DNA of 15,796 bases, taken from the NCBI GenBank assembly GCA_043760535.1, contig JAYUOV010000113.1, positions 1-15,796 on the forward strand, in the 5' to 3' direction. Below the pieces are notes generated by a model, which was not told the DNA's origin, did no database searches, and saw nothing but the letters and a program-made list of their open reading frames with translations. This stretch comes from JAZKFT01 sp043760535 (GTDB taxonomy: Bacteria; Bacteroidota; Bacteroidia; Chitinophagales; Chitinophagaceae). Made by a program: the position numbers and the translations under genes. This document shows positions 1 to 6,277 of this stretch, in pieces; positions within the stretch are counted from its first letter, which is position 1; each line of letters opens with the position of its first letter.

Positions 1-171
1 GTAAAATGCGATCCGGAATTGGCCATCGAACTTCGGGAAACCTATCCGGACCATACTTTACCCGGCTACCACATGAATAAACAGCATTGGAATACCGTAA
101 TTGCTAACGGGCATTTATCTTCAAAACAACTAAAGGAATTTATTGATGCTTCTTATGCTTTGGTGATGTAG
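1..171 (+). CDS. MmcQ/YjbR family DNA-binding protein, C-terminal part
   Basis: The reading frame is open from the first base and ends at a TAG at 169-171, giving the last 56 residues of a protein whose start lies outside the window. The stretch GYHMNKQHWNTV (residues 22-33 of the visible part) is the typical C-terminal signature of the MmcQ/YjbR family, small proteins of about 115-120 residues with a CyaY-like DNA-binding fold. The family is widespread and its cellular role is poorly known. The gene converges on the permease gene that ends at 201, leaving 29 bases between the stops. Family assignment rests on pattern recognition of half the protein. Confidence 0.8.
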   Translation, partial: VKCDPELAIELRETYPDHTLPGYHMNKQHWNTVIANGHLSSKQLKEFIDASYALVM

Positions 172-174
172 AAA

Positions 175-196
175 AAGAAATAAGTGGCTGTTTCTT
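175..196. terminator. possible weak bidirectional terminator hairpin
   Basis: A 6-bp inverted repeat AAGAAA / TTTCTT with a 10-base loop sits between the convergent stops at 171 and 201, with short A and T runs around it. The stem is all A/T except one pair on each side, so it would be weak. Position is the main support. Confidence 0.25.
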
Positions 197-200
197 AGTT

Positions 201-1163
201 TCAGGTATTTTGTACTATTAAAAAATAGACCGGCATTCCAACGGTAATGTTAAAGGGAAAAGTTACACCCAAAGCCATAGGTATGTATAAGCCCGGATCG
301 GCTTTAGGTGCTGCCAGCCGCATAGCCGCAGGTACAGCAATGTAAGAGGCACTAGCTGCCAGTATAGAAAAGATAAATCTATTGCCGGCACCTTCAATAA
401 TAAACCCACTTACAGCTGCCACAATACACCCATTTATTAAGGGAATGAAAATGGCAAATAAAAATGCAAACCAGCCATATTTTCTAAAAGCAGCAAAACG
501 CCTTGCTGTTACCATACCCATTTCCAGCAAGTATATTGCTAGGAACCCTTTAAAAATATCTGTTGTAAATGGCTTTATACCTTCTGCCTGCCTGGTATCT
601 GCAATTAGCCCTATTAATAAACTTCCAAGTATCATCAAAACGCTTCCGTTAGTAAATGAGTGCCTAACAATCCCACCTACTTTCTTTTTAGAATCAGTTT
701 TGGGTTCAAATCTCATCATGAGTATAACGCCCATAATAATAGCGGGTGATTCCATTAAAGCCATTACTGCTACCATATGCCCTCCAAAAAAAATTTCCTG
801 CACTTCTAAAAAAGATACTGCTGCCAAAAAAGTAACTGCACTAACAGAGCCGTATGCCGCAGCTATGGCTCCTGCATCACTGTTGTTCATTTTTTTCTTT
901 AGTATAAAAAAAGTGTAAAGTGGAATAAGCGATGCTGTTGCCAAACCAAAAAGTAGTGCATATATGATATCAACACTAAAATGGCTGTGAGCCAATTCCT
1001 GACCTCCTTTAAACCCGATAGAAAACAATAAATAAAGAGCAATGAATTTACTTGTTGATACCGGAATCTCCAGGTCGCTTTTTACAATTGCCGCAAAAAT
1101 ACCCAACATAAAAAAAAGTAAAGTTGGGTTGGTTAAATTTGAAATAAGCAGGTGTAAATCCAT
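201..1163 (-). CDS. SbtA-family sodium-dependent bicarbonate permease-like protein
   Basis: A 320-residue, very hydrophobic protein with about ten predicted membrane segments. Its sequence resembles the SbtA/DUF897 family, known in cyanobacteria as sodium-dependent bicarbonate importers: an N-terminal helix set, a central glycine-rich helix (AAAYGSVSAVTFLAAVSFLE), then ESPAIIMGVILMM, and a second half beginning after a charged loop near residues 154-163. Homologues occur in many heterotrophic bacteria where the substrate is not proven, so bicarbonate is an inference. The ATG at 1161-1163 is the natural start because the first helix follows it closely. It lies 72 bases downstream of the CPBP protease gene on the same strand and may be co-transcribed with it. 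No SbtB/PII-like regulator is visible next to it. Confidence 0.8.
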   Translation of the reverse strand: MDLHLLISNLTNPTLLFFMLGIFAAIVKSDLEIPVSTSKFIALYLLFSIGFKGGQELAHSHFSVDIIYALLFGLATASLIPLYTFFILKKKMNNSDAGAIAAAYGSVSAVTFLAAVSFLEVQEIFFGGHMVAVMALMESPAIIMGVILMMRFEPKTDSKKKVGGIVRHSFTNGSVLMILGSLLIGLIADTRQAEGIKPFTTDIFKGFLAIYLLEMGMVTARRFAAFRKYGWFAFLFAIFIPLINGCIVAAVSGFIIEGAGNRFIFSILAASASYIAVPAAMRLAAPKADPGLYIPMALGVTFPFNITVGMPVYFLIVQNT

Positions 1164-1235
1164 TAATTTATCTTCTTTTAACTATACGATATTAAAGGTA
1201 AATTTTTATAACAGTCCTATATTTAATTTTGTTAT

Positions 1236-2150
1236 TTAATATGCCAGATATCTCGTATCCTTTCGCTCATACACCCCTACCAAAACCACCATCAAAACAA
1301 TATTCACCACCATACTTAACACAGACCCTTCAAAGCCAAAAGCCCCGCCAGTCCATAGGTTGGGGCCGGTTACATTTTGGGTGAGGATGGGTTGCAGATT
1401 AATGCCGCTTACCTCGTAACCCAGTACGGGACCCATAAAAAAGTTCCAGCCAAAGTGCAGGAAAATGCCAAACCACAGGTTTTTGGTGTAGATGTAATTG
1501 ATGCCCAACATCAGCCCGCCAATAAACACTTCTATAACCGGTATCACCGAATCCATGGCTGCGGGGTTGCCGATATGAACAAATGCAAACAGCAATGCAC
1601 TTATAACAAGTGCCAGCCATTTGTTCATGCTTTGCATCAGGTTATTAAGCAGGTAACCTCTAAAAAATAATTCTTCGGCAAAAGCCACCAGCAGCATTAA
1701 TAACAAATTGCTGGCTAGCGACATTATATCCAATTGAAAATCTACGAAGCTGAGATAGTTCATAGCCACTATTACCAAGGTGCCGGCACCCAGCATGGCG
1801 ATGGCAGCAAAAAAACCTGTCCAGGCATGTTTTTCAAAACCCTTCCACGCAAAGCCCAGCGACCAAACTGTTTGCTTATCTACAAATACCCGGAAAACCC
1901 AAACGCTAAAAAATGAACTAACACTCGTAATGCCTACCTGTATCCAAATATTACCCATTGAAAGTTCCGAAGCAGTTTTATCCGTTCCGGTTTCGGCCTT
2001 TTGCAAAAGGTTCAGTAAGGTTTCCGTACCGTACTGTATGGCCATCATCACCAAAAAAAAGAAAGCAAAAAATAAAATGGCCCGAAGCCAGCCATAGGGG
2101 ATTGGTTCATTGGTTAATTGGTTCATTCGTTGATTGGTTGATTGGTTCAT
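1236..2150 (-). CDS. CPBP family intramembrane glutamic/metalloprotease
   Basis: A 304-residue multi-pass membrane protein carrying the three CPBP (CAAX protease / bacteriocin-processing, Abi) motifs: EELFFR at 159-164, FxxxH ending at His192, and HFGWN at 232-236. These supply the catalytic glutamates, histidines and asparagine in a membrane core. Bacterial members often have unknown substrates. The first 16 residues (MNQSTNQR then MNQLTNEP) are the translation of two copies of a 24-base repeat and are low complexity, so the ATG at 2124-2126 (residue 9) or the one at 2148-2150 could be the start; both are in frame. True membrane sequence begins near residue 21. The gene faces away from pepT across a repeat-rich gap and precedes the SbtA-like gene by 72 bases. 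Confidence 0.85.
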   Translation of the reverse strand: MNQSTNQRMNQLTNEPIPYGWLRAILFFAFFFLVMMAIQYGTETLLNLLQKAETGTDKTASELSMGNIWIQVGITSVSSFFSVWVFRVFVDKQTVWSLGFAWKGFEKHAWTGFFAAIAMLGAGTLVIVAMNYLSFVDFQLDIMSLASNLLLMLLVAFAEELFFRGYLLNNLMQSMNKWLALVISALLFAFVHIGNPAAMDSVIPVIEVFIGGLMLGINYIYTKNLWFGIFLHFGWNFFMGPVLGYEVSGINLQPILTQNVTGPNLWTGGAFGFEGSVLSMVVNIVLMVVLVGVYERKDTRYLAY

Positions 2151-2163
2151 TCGTTGATTGGTT
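2117..2163 (-). repeat. 24-base tandem repeat at the CPBP start
   Basis: Two copies of a 23-base sequence, identical to each other, lie at 2117-2139 and 2141-2163, giving a period of 24 bases. On the CPBP coding strand the words are AACCAATCAACGAATG and AACCAATC. Because the period is eight codons, the repeat reads in frame and each copy carries an ATG. Partial extra copies continue to about 2101 and 2175. Confidence 0.85.
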
Positions 2164-2315
2164 CAGCGATTCGTGATTTTTTTAATGTAAATAAGATATT
2201 ATCTACAATTTTACACCCTCTCAGGTTCTAAATCCGCCAGTTAATGTCGTAATTTTTTTTGCCACAAACAATTCGCATATTGCATTGTCTGTTAATTCAA
2301 TTTATTTACACCGAG

Positions 2316-2336
2316 GAGACGCCAGCATGGAGTCTC
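2316..2336. repeat. imperfect palindrome (GAGAC hairpin) in the pepT leader
   Basis: GAGACGCCA and TGGAGTCTC form a 9-bp stem with one mismatch around a GCA loop, 33 bases before the pepT ATG. It contains an in-frame ATG at 2327-2329 that would add 14 residues to PepT. Palindromes with GAGAC/GTCTC ends are common as dispersed intergenic elements in several bacterial groups; whether this is one needs a genome-wide count. Confidence 0.6.
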
Positions 2337-2341
2337 TACAA

Positions 2342-2365
2342 AACCAATCAACCAATCAACCAATC
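2342..2365 (+). repeat. three perfect AACCAATC units just before pepT
   Basis: Three head-to-tail copies of the 8-base unit AACCAATC end three bases before the pepT ATG. The same word, on the opposite strand, makes up the CPBP leader repeat, and it recurs at 14829-14863. Confidence 0.9.
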
Positions 2366-2368
2366 ACC

Positions 2369-3619
2369 ATGTTCGATCCTAATTATAATTACACAACCGC
2401 CGAACGTTTTATGCGTTATGTGCAGGTGGATACTCAAAGCGATCCGCAAAGCCATACGCATCCCAGTACGGAAAAACAAAAGGATTTATCTGCCATTTTA
2501 GTAGCCGAATTGCTGGCTATGGGCATAGCCGATGCACACATGGATCAGTACGGATATGTGTATGCCACCATCCCATCCAAAACCGAAAAAGCAGTACCTG
2601 TTATTTGCTTTTGCAGCCATGTAGATACGGCACCGGATTGTAGCGGATTCAACGTAAAACCAATACTACATAAGGCTTACGACGGAAGCGATATTGTGTT
2701 ACCCGACGATACCACTCAAGTATTGACCCCAAAAAAATACCCTTACCTGGCAAAGCATATTGGTAACGATATTATTACCGCTAGTGGCAATACGTTGCTT
2801 GGTGCCGATGATAAAAGTGGCGTTAGTGCCATTATGGATATGGCTAATTATTTGATTACGCACCCCGAAGTAAAACACGGCACCATCCGCATATTATTTA
2901 CGCCTGATGAAGAGGTGGGCAAAGGCACTGCTAAACTCGATATGGAAAAACTGGCTGCCGATTTTGGCTACACTATTGATGGTGGCGAACTTGGCGATTT
3001 AGAAGATGAAACCTTTAGTGCAGATGGTGCCCAAATAACCATCCATGGTGTAATAGCCCACCCCGGTTATGCTAAAAATAAACTGATGAATGCCCTAAAA
3101 ATTGCCGGTGCCGTTTTAGATGCCTTGCCTAAAGATGAATGGAGCCCCGAAACCACCACCGGAAAACAGGGTTTTGTGCATCCGGTTCGGGTAGCAGGCA
3201 TTGCCGAAAAAGCTACCATTGATTTTATTATAAGGGATTTTGATACCGCAAATTTGAAGGTACATGAACAGAAGCTTCAAGCTATAGCTGCCGCCATAGT
3301 TGCTCAATATGCCGGTGCTACGATGGAATTTACAGTAAGCGAACAGTATCGCAACATGAAGGAAATACTGGATCAGCATCCGCAAGTAATAGCCCATGCC
3401 AAAACCGCCATAACCGAAGCCGGCCTTACTCCAAGAATGGAAAGCATCCGCGGTGGCACCGATGGTAGCCGACTCAGTTTTATAGGCCTTCCCTGCCCTA
3501 ATGTTTTCAGCGGTATGCAAGGCATCCACAGCAAAACCGAGTGGATTGGCGTAAGCGATATGTACAAAGCCGTAGAAGTTTTGGTAAGATTAGTAGAGGT
3601 GTGGGAACGTAACTCGTAG
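2369..3619 (+). CDS. pepT: peptidase T (tripeptide aminopeptidase)
   Basis: A 416-residue cytosolic zinc aminopeptidase of the M20 family that removes N-terminal residues from tripeptides. The zinc-site and catalytic motifs are in the expected order: SHVDTA (His84, Asp86), GADDKSG (Asp147), TPDEEVG (Glu181-Glu182), YTIDGGELG (Asp204), the dimerisation-domain IAHPG near 229-233, and a C-terminal GTDGSRLSF followed by GMQGIHSKTEW containing the last zinc histidine. Length matches the family (about 408-415). I start at the ATG at 2369 because the protein then begins like other PepT proteins (NYTTAERFMRYVQVDTQS); upstream in-frame starts at 2285 (TTG) and 2327 (ATG) would translate the hairpin and the AACCAATC repeats. 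It is probably transcribed alone. Confidence 0.95.
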   Translation: MFDPNYNYTTAERFMRYVQVDTQSDPQSHTHPSTEKQKDLSAILVAELLAMGIADAHMDQYGYVYATIPSKTEKAVPVICFCSHVDTAPDCSGFNVKPILHKAYDGSDIVLPDDTTQVLTPKKYPYLAKHIGNDIITASGNTLLGADDKSGVSAIMDMANYLITHPEVKHGTIRILFTPDEEVGKGTAKLDMEKLAADFGYTIDGGELGDLEDETFSADGAQITIHGVIAHPGYAKNKLMNALKIAGAVLDALPKDEWSPETTTGKQGFVHPVRVAGIAEKATIDFIIRDFDTANLKVHEQKLQAIAAAIVAQYAGATMEFTVSEQYRNMKEILDQHPQVIAHAKTAITEAGLTPRMESIRGGTDGSRLSFIGLPCPNVFSGMQGIHSKTEWIGVSDMYKAVEVLVRLVEVWERNS

Positions 3620-3701
3620 GCCGCCATGCTCTAATTTTCCTCTAAACCGAAAAATGAAATAACGAAATTTTGATCACCTTTTGTACAGAGATATTTTTAT
3701 T

Positions 3702-3744
3702 AACCCGGCAAAAGCCGTTCCCTGATGAAGCGACATTGGCGACG
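3702..3744 (+). repeat. dispersed intergenic repeat, copy 1
   Basis: Matches the reverse complement of 13470-13513 at 39 of 44 aligned positions, including one single-base gap. The best conserved core reads CCCTGATG-A/T-AGCGACATTGGCGA. It begins 82 bases after the pepT stop. A small hairpin CGGC-AAAA-GCCG lies at its 5' end (3706-3717). Confidence 0.8.
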
Positions 3745-3856
3745 CTCCGTTCTACATTTGTGCTACTATGTAATCATTCTAAAGCCTAATTTTTTTCCGA
3801 TACATTTTTATAGGTAAAATTCTGACGGCAGCATGGCATCAATACAAAAAACCTAA

Positions 3857-3931
3857 CAAATCGTAATGCTTAATCCCTAAATCCCTTAATTTCAACATCT
3901 CAATTCATCAATCCAAAAAACAAAAATTATT
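3857..3931 (+). repeat. AATC-word leader before the SPFH gene
   Basis: Upstream of the ATG at 3932 the coding strand carries AAATCGTAA (3858-3866), AATCCCTAAATCCC (3872-3885), ATCTCAATTCATCAATCC and then an A-rich run. There is no Shine-Dalgarno motif. The words overlap in vocabulary with the exbB leader (AAATCGTAA, AATCCC). Confidence 0.6.
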
Positions 3932-4873
3932 ATGGCAGATTACATTCAATACTGGTGGGTATTAGCCATCTTGTTTATATTATTTAGCGGCTTGGTTACC
4001 GTTAATCAGGGAACAATTGGCGTGGTTACTATGTTCGGTAAATTTCGGCGCATACTTAGGCCAGGCCTCAATTTTAAGATACCACTTTTAGAACAGATTT
4101 ACAAAAGGGTAAGCATTCAAAACCGAAGTGTTGAATTGGAATTTCAGGCAGTTACCATTGATCAGGCCAATGTGTATTTTAAAACCATGCTGCTATACAG
4201 TGTGTTAGATCAGCAGGAAGAAACAATCAAAAATGTGGCTTTTAAATTCATTAGCGATAAAGACCTGATGCAGGCTCTGATACGTACCGTAGAAGGTAGC
4301 ATTCGTGCATTTGTGGCCAGCAAAAAGCAGTCAGAAATTTTAAGCCTACGTAAGGATATTGTTGACTTTGTAAAAGAACAAATTGATCATCAGCTTGAAA
4401 CATGGGGTTATCATTTGCAAGATTTGCAGATTAACGACATCACTTTTGATGCGGCTATTATAGAAAGTATGAGCCGTGTGGTGGCTAGTAATAACTTAAA
4501 GGCTGCTGCCGAAAACGAAGGCCAGGCTTTGCTGATTACCAAAACACGTGCTGCTGAAGCAGAAGGTAACAGTATCAAAATATCTGCAAGTGCCGAGAAG
4601 GAAGCTGCGATGTTAAGAGGCCAAGGTGTAGCACTCTTTCGCCAGGAAGTGGCCAAGGGTATGAGTGAGGCTGCCGAGCAGCTGAAACAAGCCAACCTGG
4701 ATACCAATGTAATCCTCTTTAGCATGTGGACAGAAGCGATTAAGAATTTTGCTGAGTTTGGTAAAGGCAACGTTATCTTTTTAGACGGCAGCCCCACGGG
4801 TATGGAAAATACCATGAAACAAATGCTGGCTATGCTACAAGTTAAAGAAGAAGGAAGAGCCGGGAGGAGTTAG
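3932..4873 (+). CDS. SPFH/Band 7 domain membrane protein (stomatin/prohibitin-like)
   Basis: A 313-residue protein with one N-terminal membrane helix (about residues 8-24) followed by an SPFH/Band 7 domain: VNQGTIGVVTMFGKFRRILRPGLNFKIP at about 24-51, then the RSVELEFQAVTIDQANVYF strand region. The C-terminal third is an alanine- and glutamate-rich coiled-coil stretch (about 190-250) with repeats such as AAAENEG and RAAEAEG, typical for oligomerising SPFH proteins of the stomatin/QmcA type. These proteins form ring assemblies on membranes and often scaffold proteases or lipid domains; the partner here is unknown. No NfeD-like partner gene is adjacent. A terminator-like structure follows, so it is probably monocistronic. 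Confidence 0.9.
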   Translation: MADYIQYWWVLAILFILFSGLVTVNQGTIGVVTMFGKFRRILRPGLNFKIPLLEQIYKRVSIQNRSVELEFQAVTIDQANVYFKTMLLYSVLDQQEETIKNVAFKFISDKDLMQALIRTVEGSIRAFVASKKQSEILSLRKDIVDFVKEQIDHQLETWGYHLQDLQINDITFDAAIIESMSRVVASNNLKAAAENEGQALLITKTRAAEAEGNSIKISASAEKEAAMLRGQGVALFRQEVAKGMSEAAEQLKQANLDTNVILFSMWTEAIKNFAEFGKGNVIFLDGSPTGMENTMKQMLAMLQVKEEGRAGRS

Positions 4874-4920
4874 TTTTAAGGGATATTTTTTTAATGGGTA
4901 ATGGATAATGAAATGAATGT

Positions 4921-4991
4921 TCAACCGATTGTTTTCAATTTTCAATGGCACTCAATATTGAACATGGAAAATTTTCGGTTGGGCATTTTTT
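4921..4991 (+). terminator. long nested inverted repeat followed by a T-run after the SPFH gene
   Basis: CAACCGA (4922-4928) pairs with TCGGTTG (4975-4981), and inside it TTCAAT (4941-4946) pairs with ATTGAA (4957-4962); TTTTC and GAAAA lie between in register with small bulges. Six T bases follow at 4986-4991. This fits an intrinsic terminator with an interrupted stem, 48 bases after the SPFH stop. Confidence 0.5.
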
Positions 4992-5068
4992 AGTTTATAT
5001 ACTGTTAATAGAGTAGAAGAACCAGCATGAGCAAAAATTTTTCTGTTACATCACCGTTTTAACATCAT

Positions 5069-5084
5069 ACTATGCAACCATAGT
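5069..5084. other. small hairpin in the exbB leader
   Basis: ACTATG (5069-5074) and CATAGT (5079-5084) form a perfect 6-bp stem around a CAAC loop, 44 bases before the exbB-like start. It could be chance; its role is unknown. Confidence 0.35.
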
Positions 5085-5090
5085 AAAATT

Positions 5091-5127
5091 ATAAATCGTA
5101 AATCGTAAATCCCAAATCGTAAATAAG
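5091..5127 (+). repeat. AAATCGT tandem words before the exbB-like gene
   Basis: The coding strand reads AAATCGT AAATCGT AAATCCC AAATCGT AAAT, four 7-base units with one variant, ending two bases before the ATG at 5129. It replaces any recognisable ribosome binding site and is strongly A-rich. Confidence 0.85.
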
Positions 5128-5128
5128 C

Positions 5129-5818
5129 ATGACGTTACTATTTTTTCAAGGCCTGGCCGATACTGCAAAAAAGGCCACAGAAATATTGGATCCTGAAAAA
5201 AAGATGAAAATCTTTGACCTGTTGGCGAACGGCGGACCGTTGATGATACCCCTGGCCTTGTTGTTGTTATTGGCTATCTTCTTTTTTATAGAAAGGGTAA
5301 TAGCCATCAACAAAGCATCAAAAATTGATAACAATTTTATGAACATAATCCGGGATAACATAGTAACCGGAAACGTAACAGCGGCGAGGAGTTTGGCCAA
5401 AAATATTGACAATGCAGTGGCACGGATTATAGACAAAGGATTGCAACGTATAGGTAAGCCCATTGATGCCATTGAAAAAAGTATGGAAAGTGTGGCAATG
5501 CTAGAAATGTATAAAATGGAACGAAATACGGGAATGCTTTCCAGCATTGCTAAAATGGCTCCGCTTTTTGGGTTTCTTGGTACCATCATAGGTATGATTC
5601 AATTGTTTTCTAACATCACTACTACCGGGCAATTTGACCTAAATACTATTGCTGGAGGAATTTATGTAAAAATGATTACTTCTGCAACCGGCTTGATTAT
5701 TGGAATTTTAGCGTATGCAGCCCATAACTACCTTACCGTTCAGATAGATAAAACGGCCAATAAAATGGAAGTATGCAGTGCAGAATTTCTAGACATTTTA
5801 CAAGAACCAACAAGATAA
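5129..5818 (+). CDS. exbB: MotA/TolQ/ExbB family proton channel protein
   Basis: A 229-residue inner-membrane protein with three membrane helices: about 35-56 (after the short NGGPLMIPL lead), about 140-162 and about 180-203. The second-to-third helix region carries the family pattern MAPLFGFLGTIIGMIQLF and GGIYVKMITSATGLIIGILAY, equivalent to the TolQ/ExbB pore helices with conserved Thr/Ser lining residues. With ExbD it would form the pentamer-dimer motor that uses proton flow to energise outer-membrane transport or envelope work. The gap to the exbD-like gene is 51 bases on the same strand, so an operon is likely. The first 25 residues are hydrophilic; the ATG before MKIFDLLANGG (residue 26) is an alternative start but the longer form keeps the A-rich leader in place. 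Confidence 0.88.
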   Translation: MTLLFFQGLADTAKKATEILDPEKKMKIFDLLANGGPLMIPLALLLLLAIFFFIERVIAINKASKIDNNFMNIIRDNIVTGNVTAARSLAKNIDNAVARIIDKGLQRIGKPIDAIEKSMESVAMLEMYKMERNTGMLSSIAKMAPLFGFLGTIIGMIQLFSNITTTGQFDLNTIAGGIYVKMITSATGLIIGILAYAAHNYLTVQIDKTANKMEVCSAEFLDILQEPTR

Positions 5819-5869
5819 GTATTGGGTACACAATGCCGGTAAGACTTTTATTTATAAAGTAAATTTAAT

Positions 5870-6271
5870 ATGAAATTACGGCGAAAATCAAAAGAAGGTA
5901 GCGATGTAGATACAGGGCCATTGAACGATATTTTGTTCATCCTGCTTATGTTTTTCCTCATAGTATCTACACTTGCCAATCCCAATATTGTTAAAGTAGA
6001 TAACCCACGGGGCAAAAGCGACAGCAAGACTAAACAAACCATTGTAGTATCTATTAATAAAGAAAACCAAATGTTTTTGGGCACCAAAGAAATACCGCCA
6101 AACATGCTGGATTCGATGATAAAATTTGAGGTGGACAAAATGAAAATGAGCATGGATACACCATCCGTGGTGATTAATGCTGATACCATTTCTTACACCG
6201 GAGGCTTTTACCGGGTAATGGTAGCAGCCAAACGTAACGGTGCTAAAGTGGTGATGAATGTAAAAAATTAA
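5870..6271 (+). CDS. exbD: ExbD/TolR family biopolymer transport protein
   Basis: A 133-residue protein with a short basic cytoplasmic start (MKLRRKSKEG), one membrane helix (about 18-36, LNDILFILLMFFLIVSTL) and a periplasmic domain to the end. Asp20 in PLND is at the position of the essential proton-carrying aspartate of ExbD/TolR. The periplasmic part has the usual beta/alpha pattern with VSINKENQMFLGTKEI and a final VMVAAKRNGAKVVMNV. It partners the upstream exbB-like gene. No tonB gene is in the window, so whether it serves TonB, Tol or another task cannot be told. Its stop is only 6 bases from the stop of the convergent sua5 gene. Confidence 0.9.
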   Translation: MKLRRKSKEGSDVDTGPLNDILFILLMFFLIVSTLANPNIVKVDNPRGKSDSKTKQTIVVSINKENQMFLGTKEIPPNMLDSMIKFEVDKMKMSMDTPSVVINADTISYTGGFYRVMVAAKRNGAKVVMNVKN

Positions 6272-6277
6272 TTGTAG

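Larger units (their letters stand above)
2151..2368. other. divergent leader region between the CPBP gene and pepT
   Basis: This 218-base gap holds the outer part of the CPBP-side tandem repeat, an AT-rich centre (2175-2310) without a recognisable gene, the GAGAC hairpin at 2316-2336 and the AACCAATC triplet repeat before pepT. I found no TAnnTTTG box on either strand here, so promoters for the two divergent genes are presumably in the AT-rich centre but cannot be placed. Confidence 0.6.
3620..3931. other. 312-base gap between pepT and the SPFH gene
   Basis: No gene is supported here. It holds copy 1 of the dispersed 44-nt repeat (3702-3744), a TACATTTG string at 3753-3760 that matches a Bacteroidota -7 box but lacks a properly spaced -33 element, and the AATC-word leader of the downstream gene from 3857 on. 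Confidence 0.6.

Noticed and set aside
382..918. 178-codon plus-strand open frame
   Set aside because: It lies antisense inside the SbtA-like gene, which has clear family sequence and membrane pattern; the antisense frame shows none.
1399..1620. 73-codon minus-strand open frame inside the CPBP gene
   Set aside because: It is in another frame of the CPBP coding region and encodes nothing recognisable.
2285..2368. 28-residue N-terminal extension of PepT from an upstream TTG
   Set aside because: It would translate the GAGAC hairpin and the AACCAATC repeats and has no similarity to known PepT N-termini; the ATG at 2369 gives the normal protein.
3753..3760. TACATTTG as the promoter of the SPFH gene
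   Set aside because: The -7 pattern fits, but the nearest TTG-type upstream element is only 13 bases away instead of about 19, and the gene starts about 170 bases later; not strong enough to annotate.
5091..5127. Possible CRISPR-like or iteron array from AAATCGT units
   Set aside because: Units are 7 bases with no spacers, no cas or rep genes are near, and the words end directly at a start codon.
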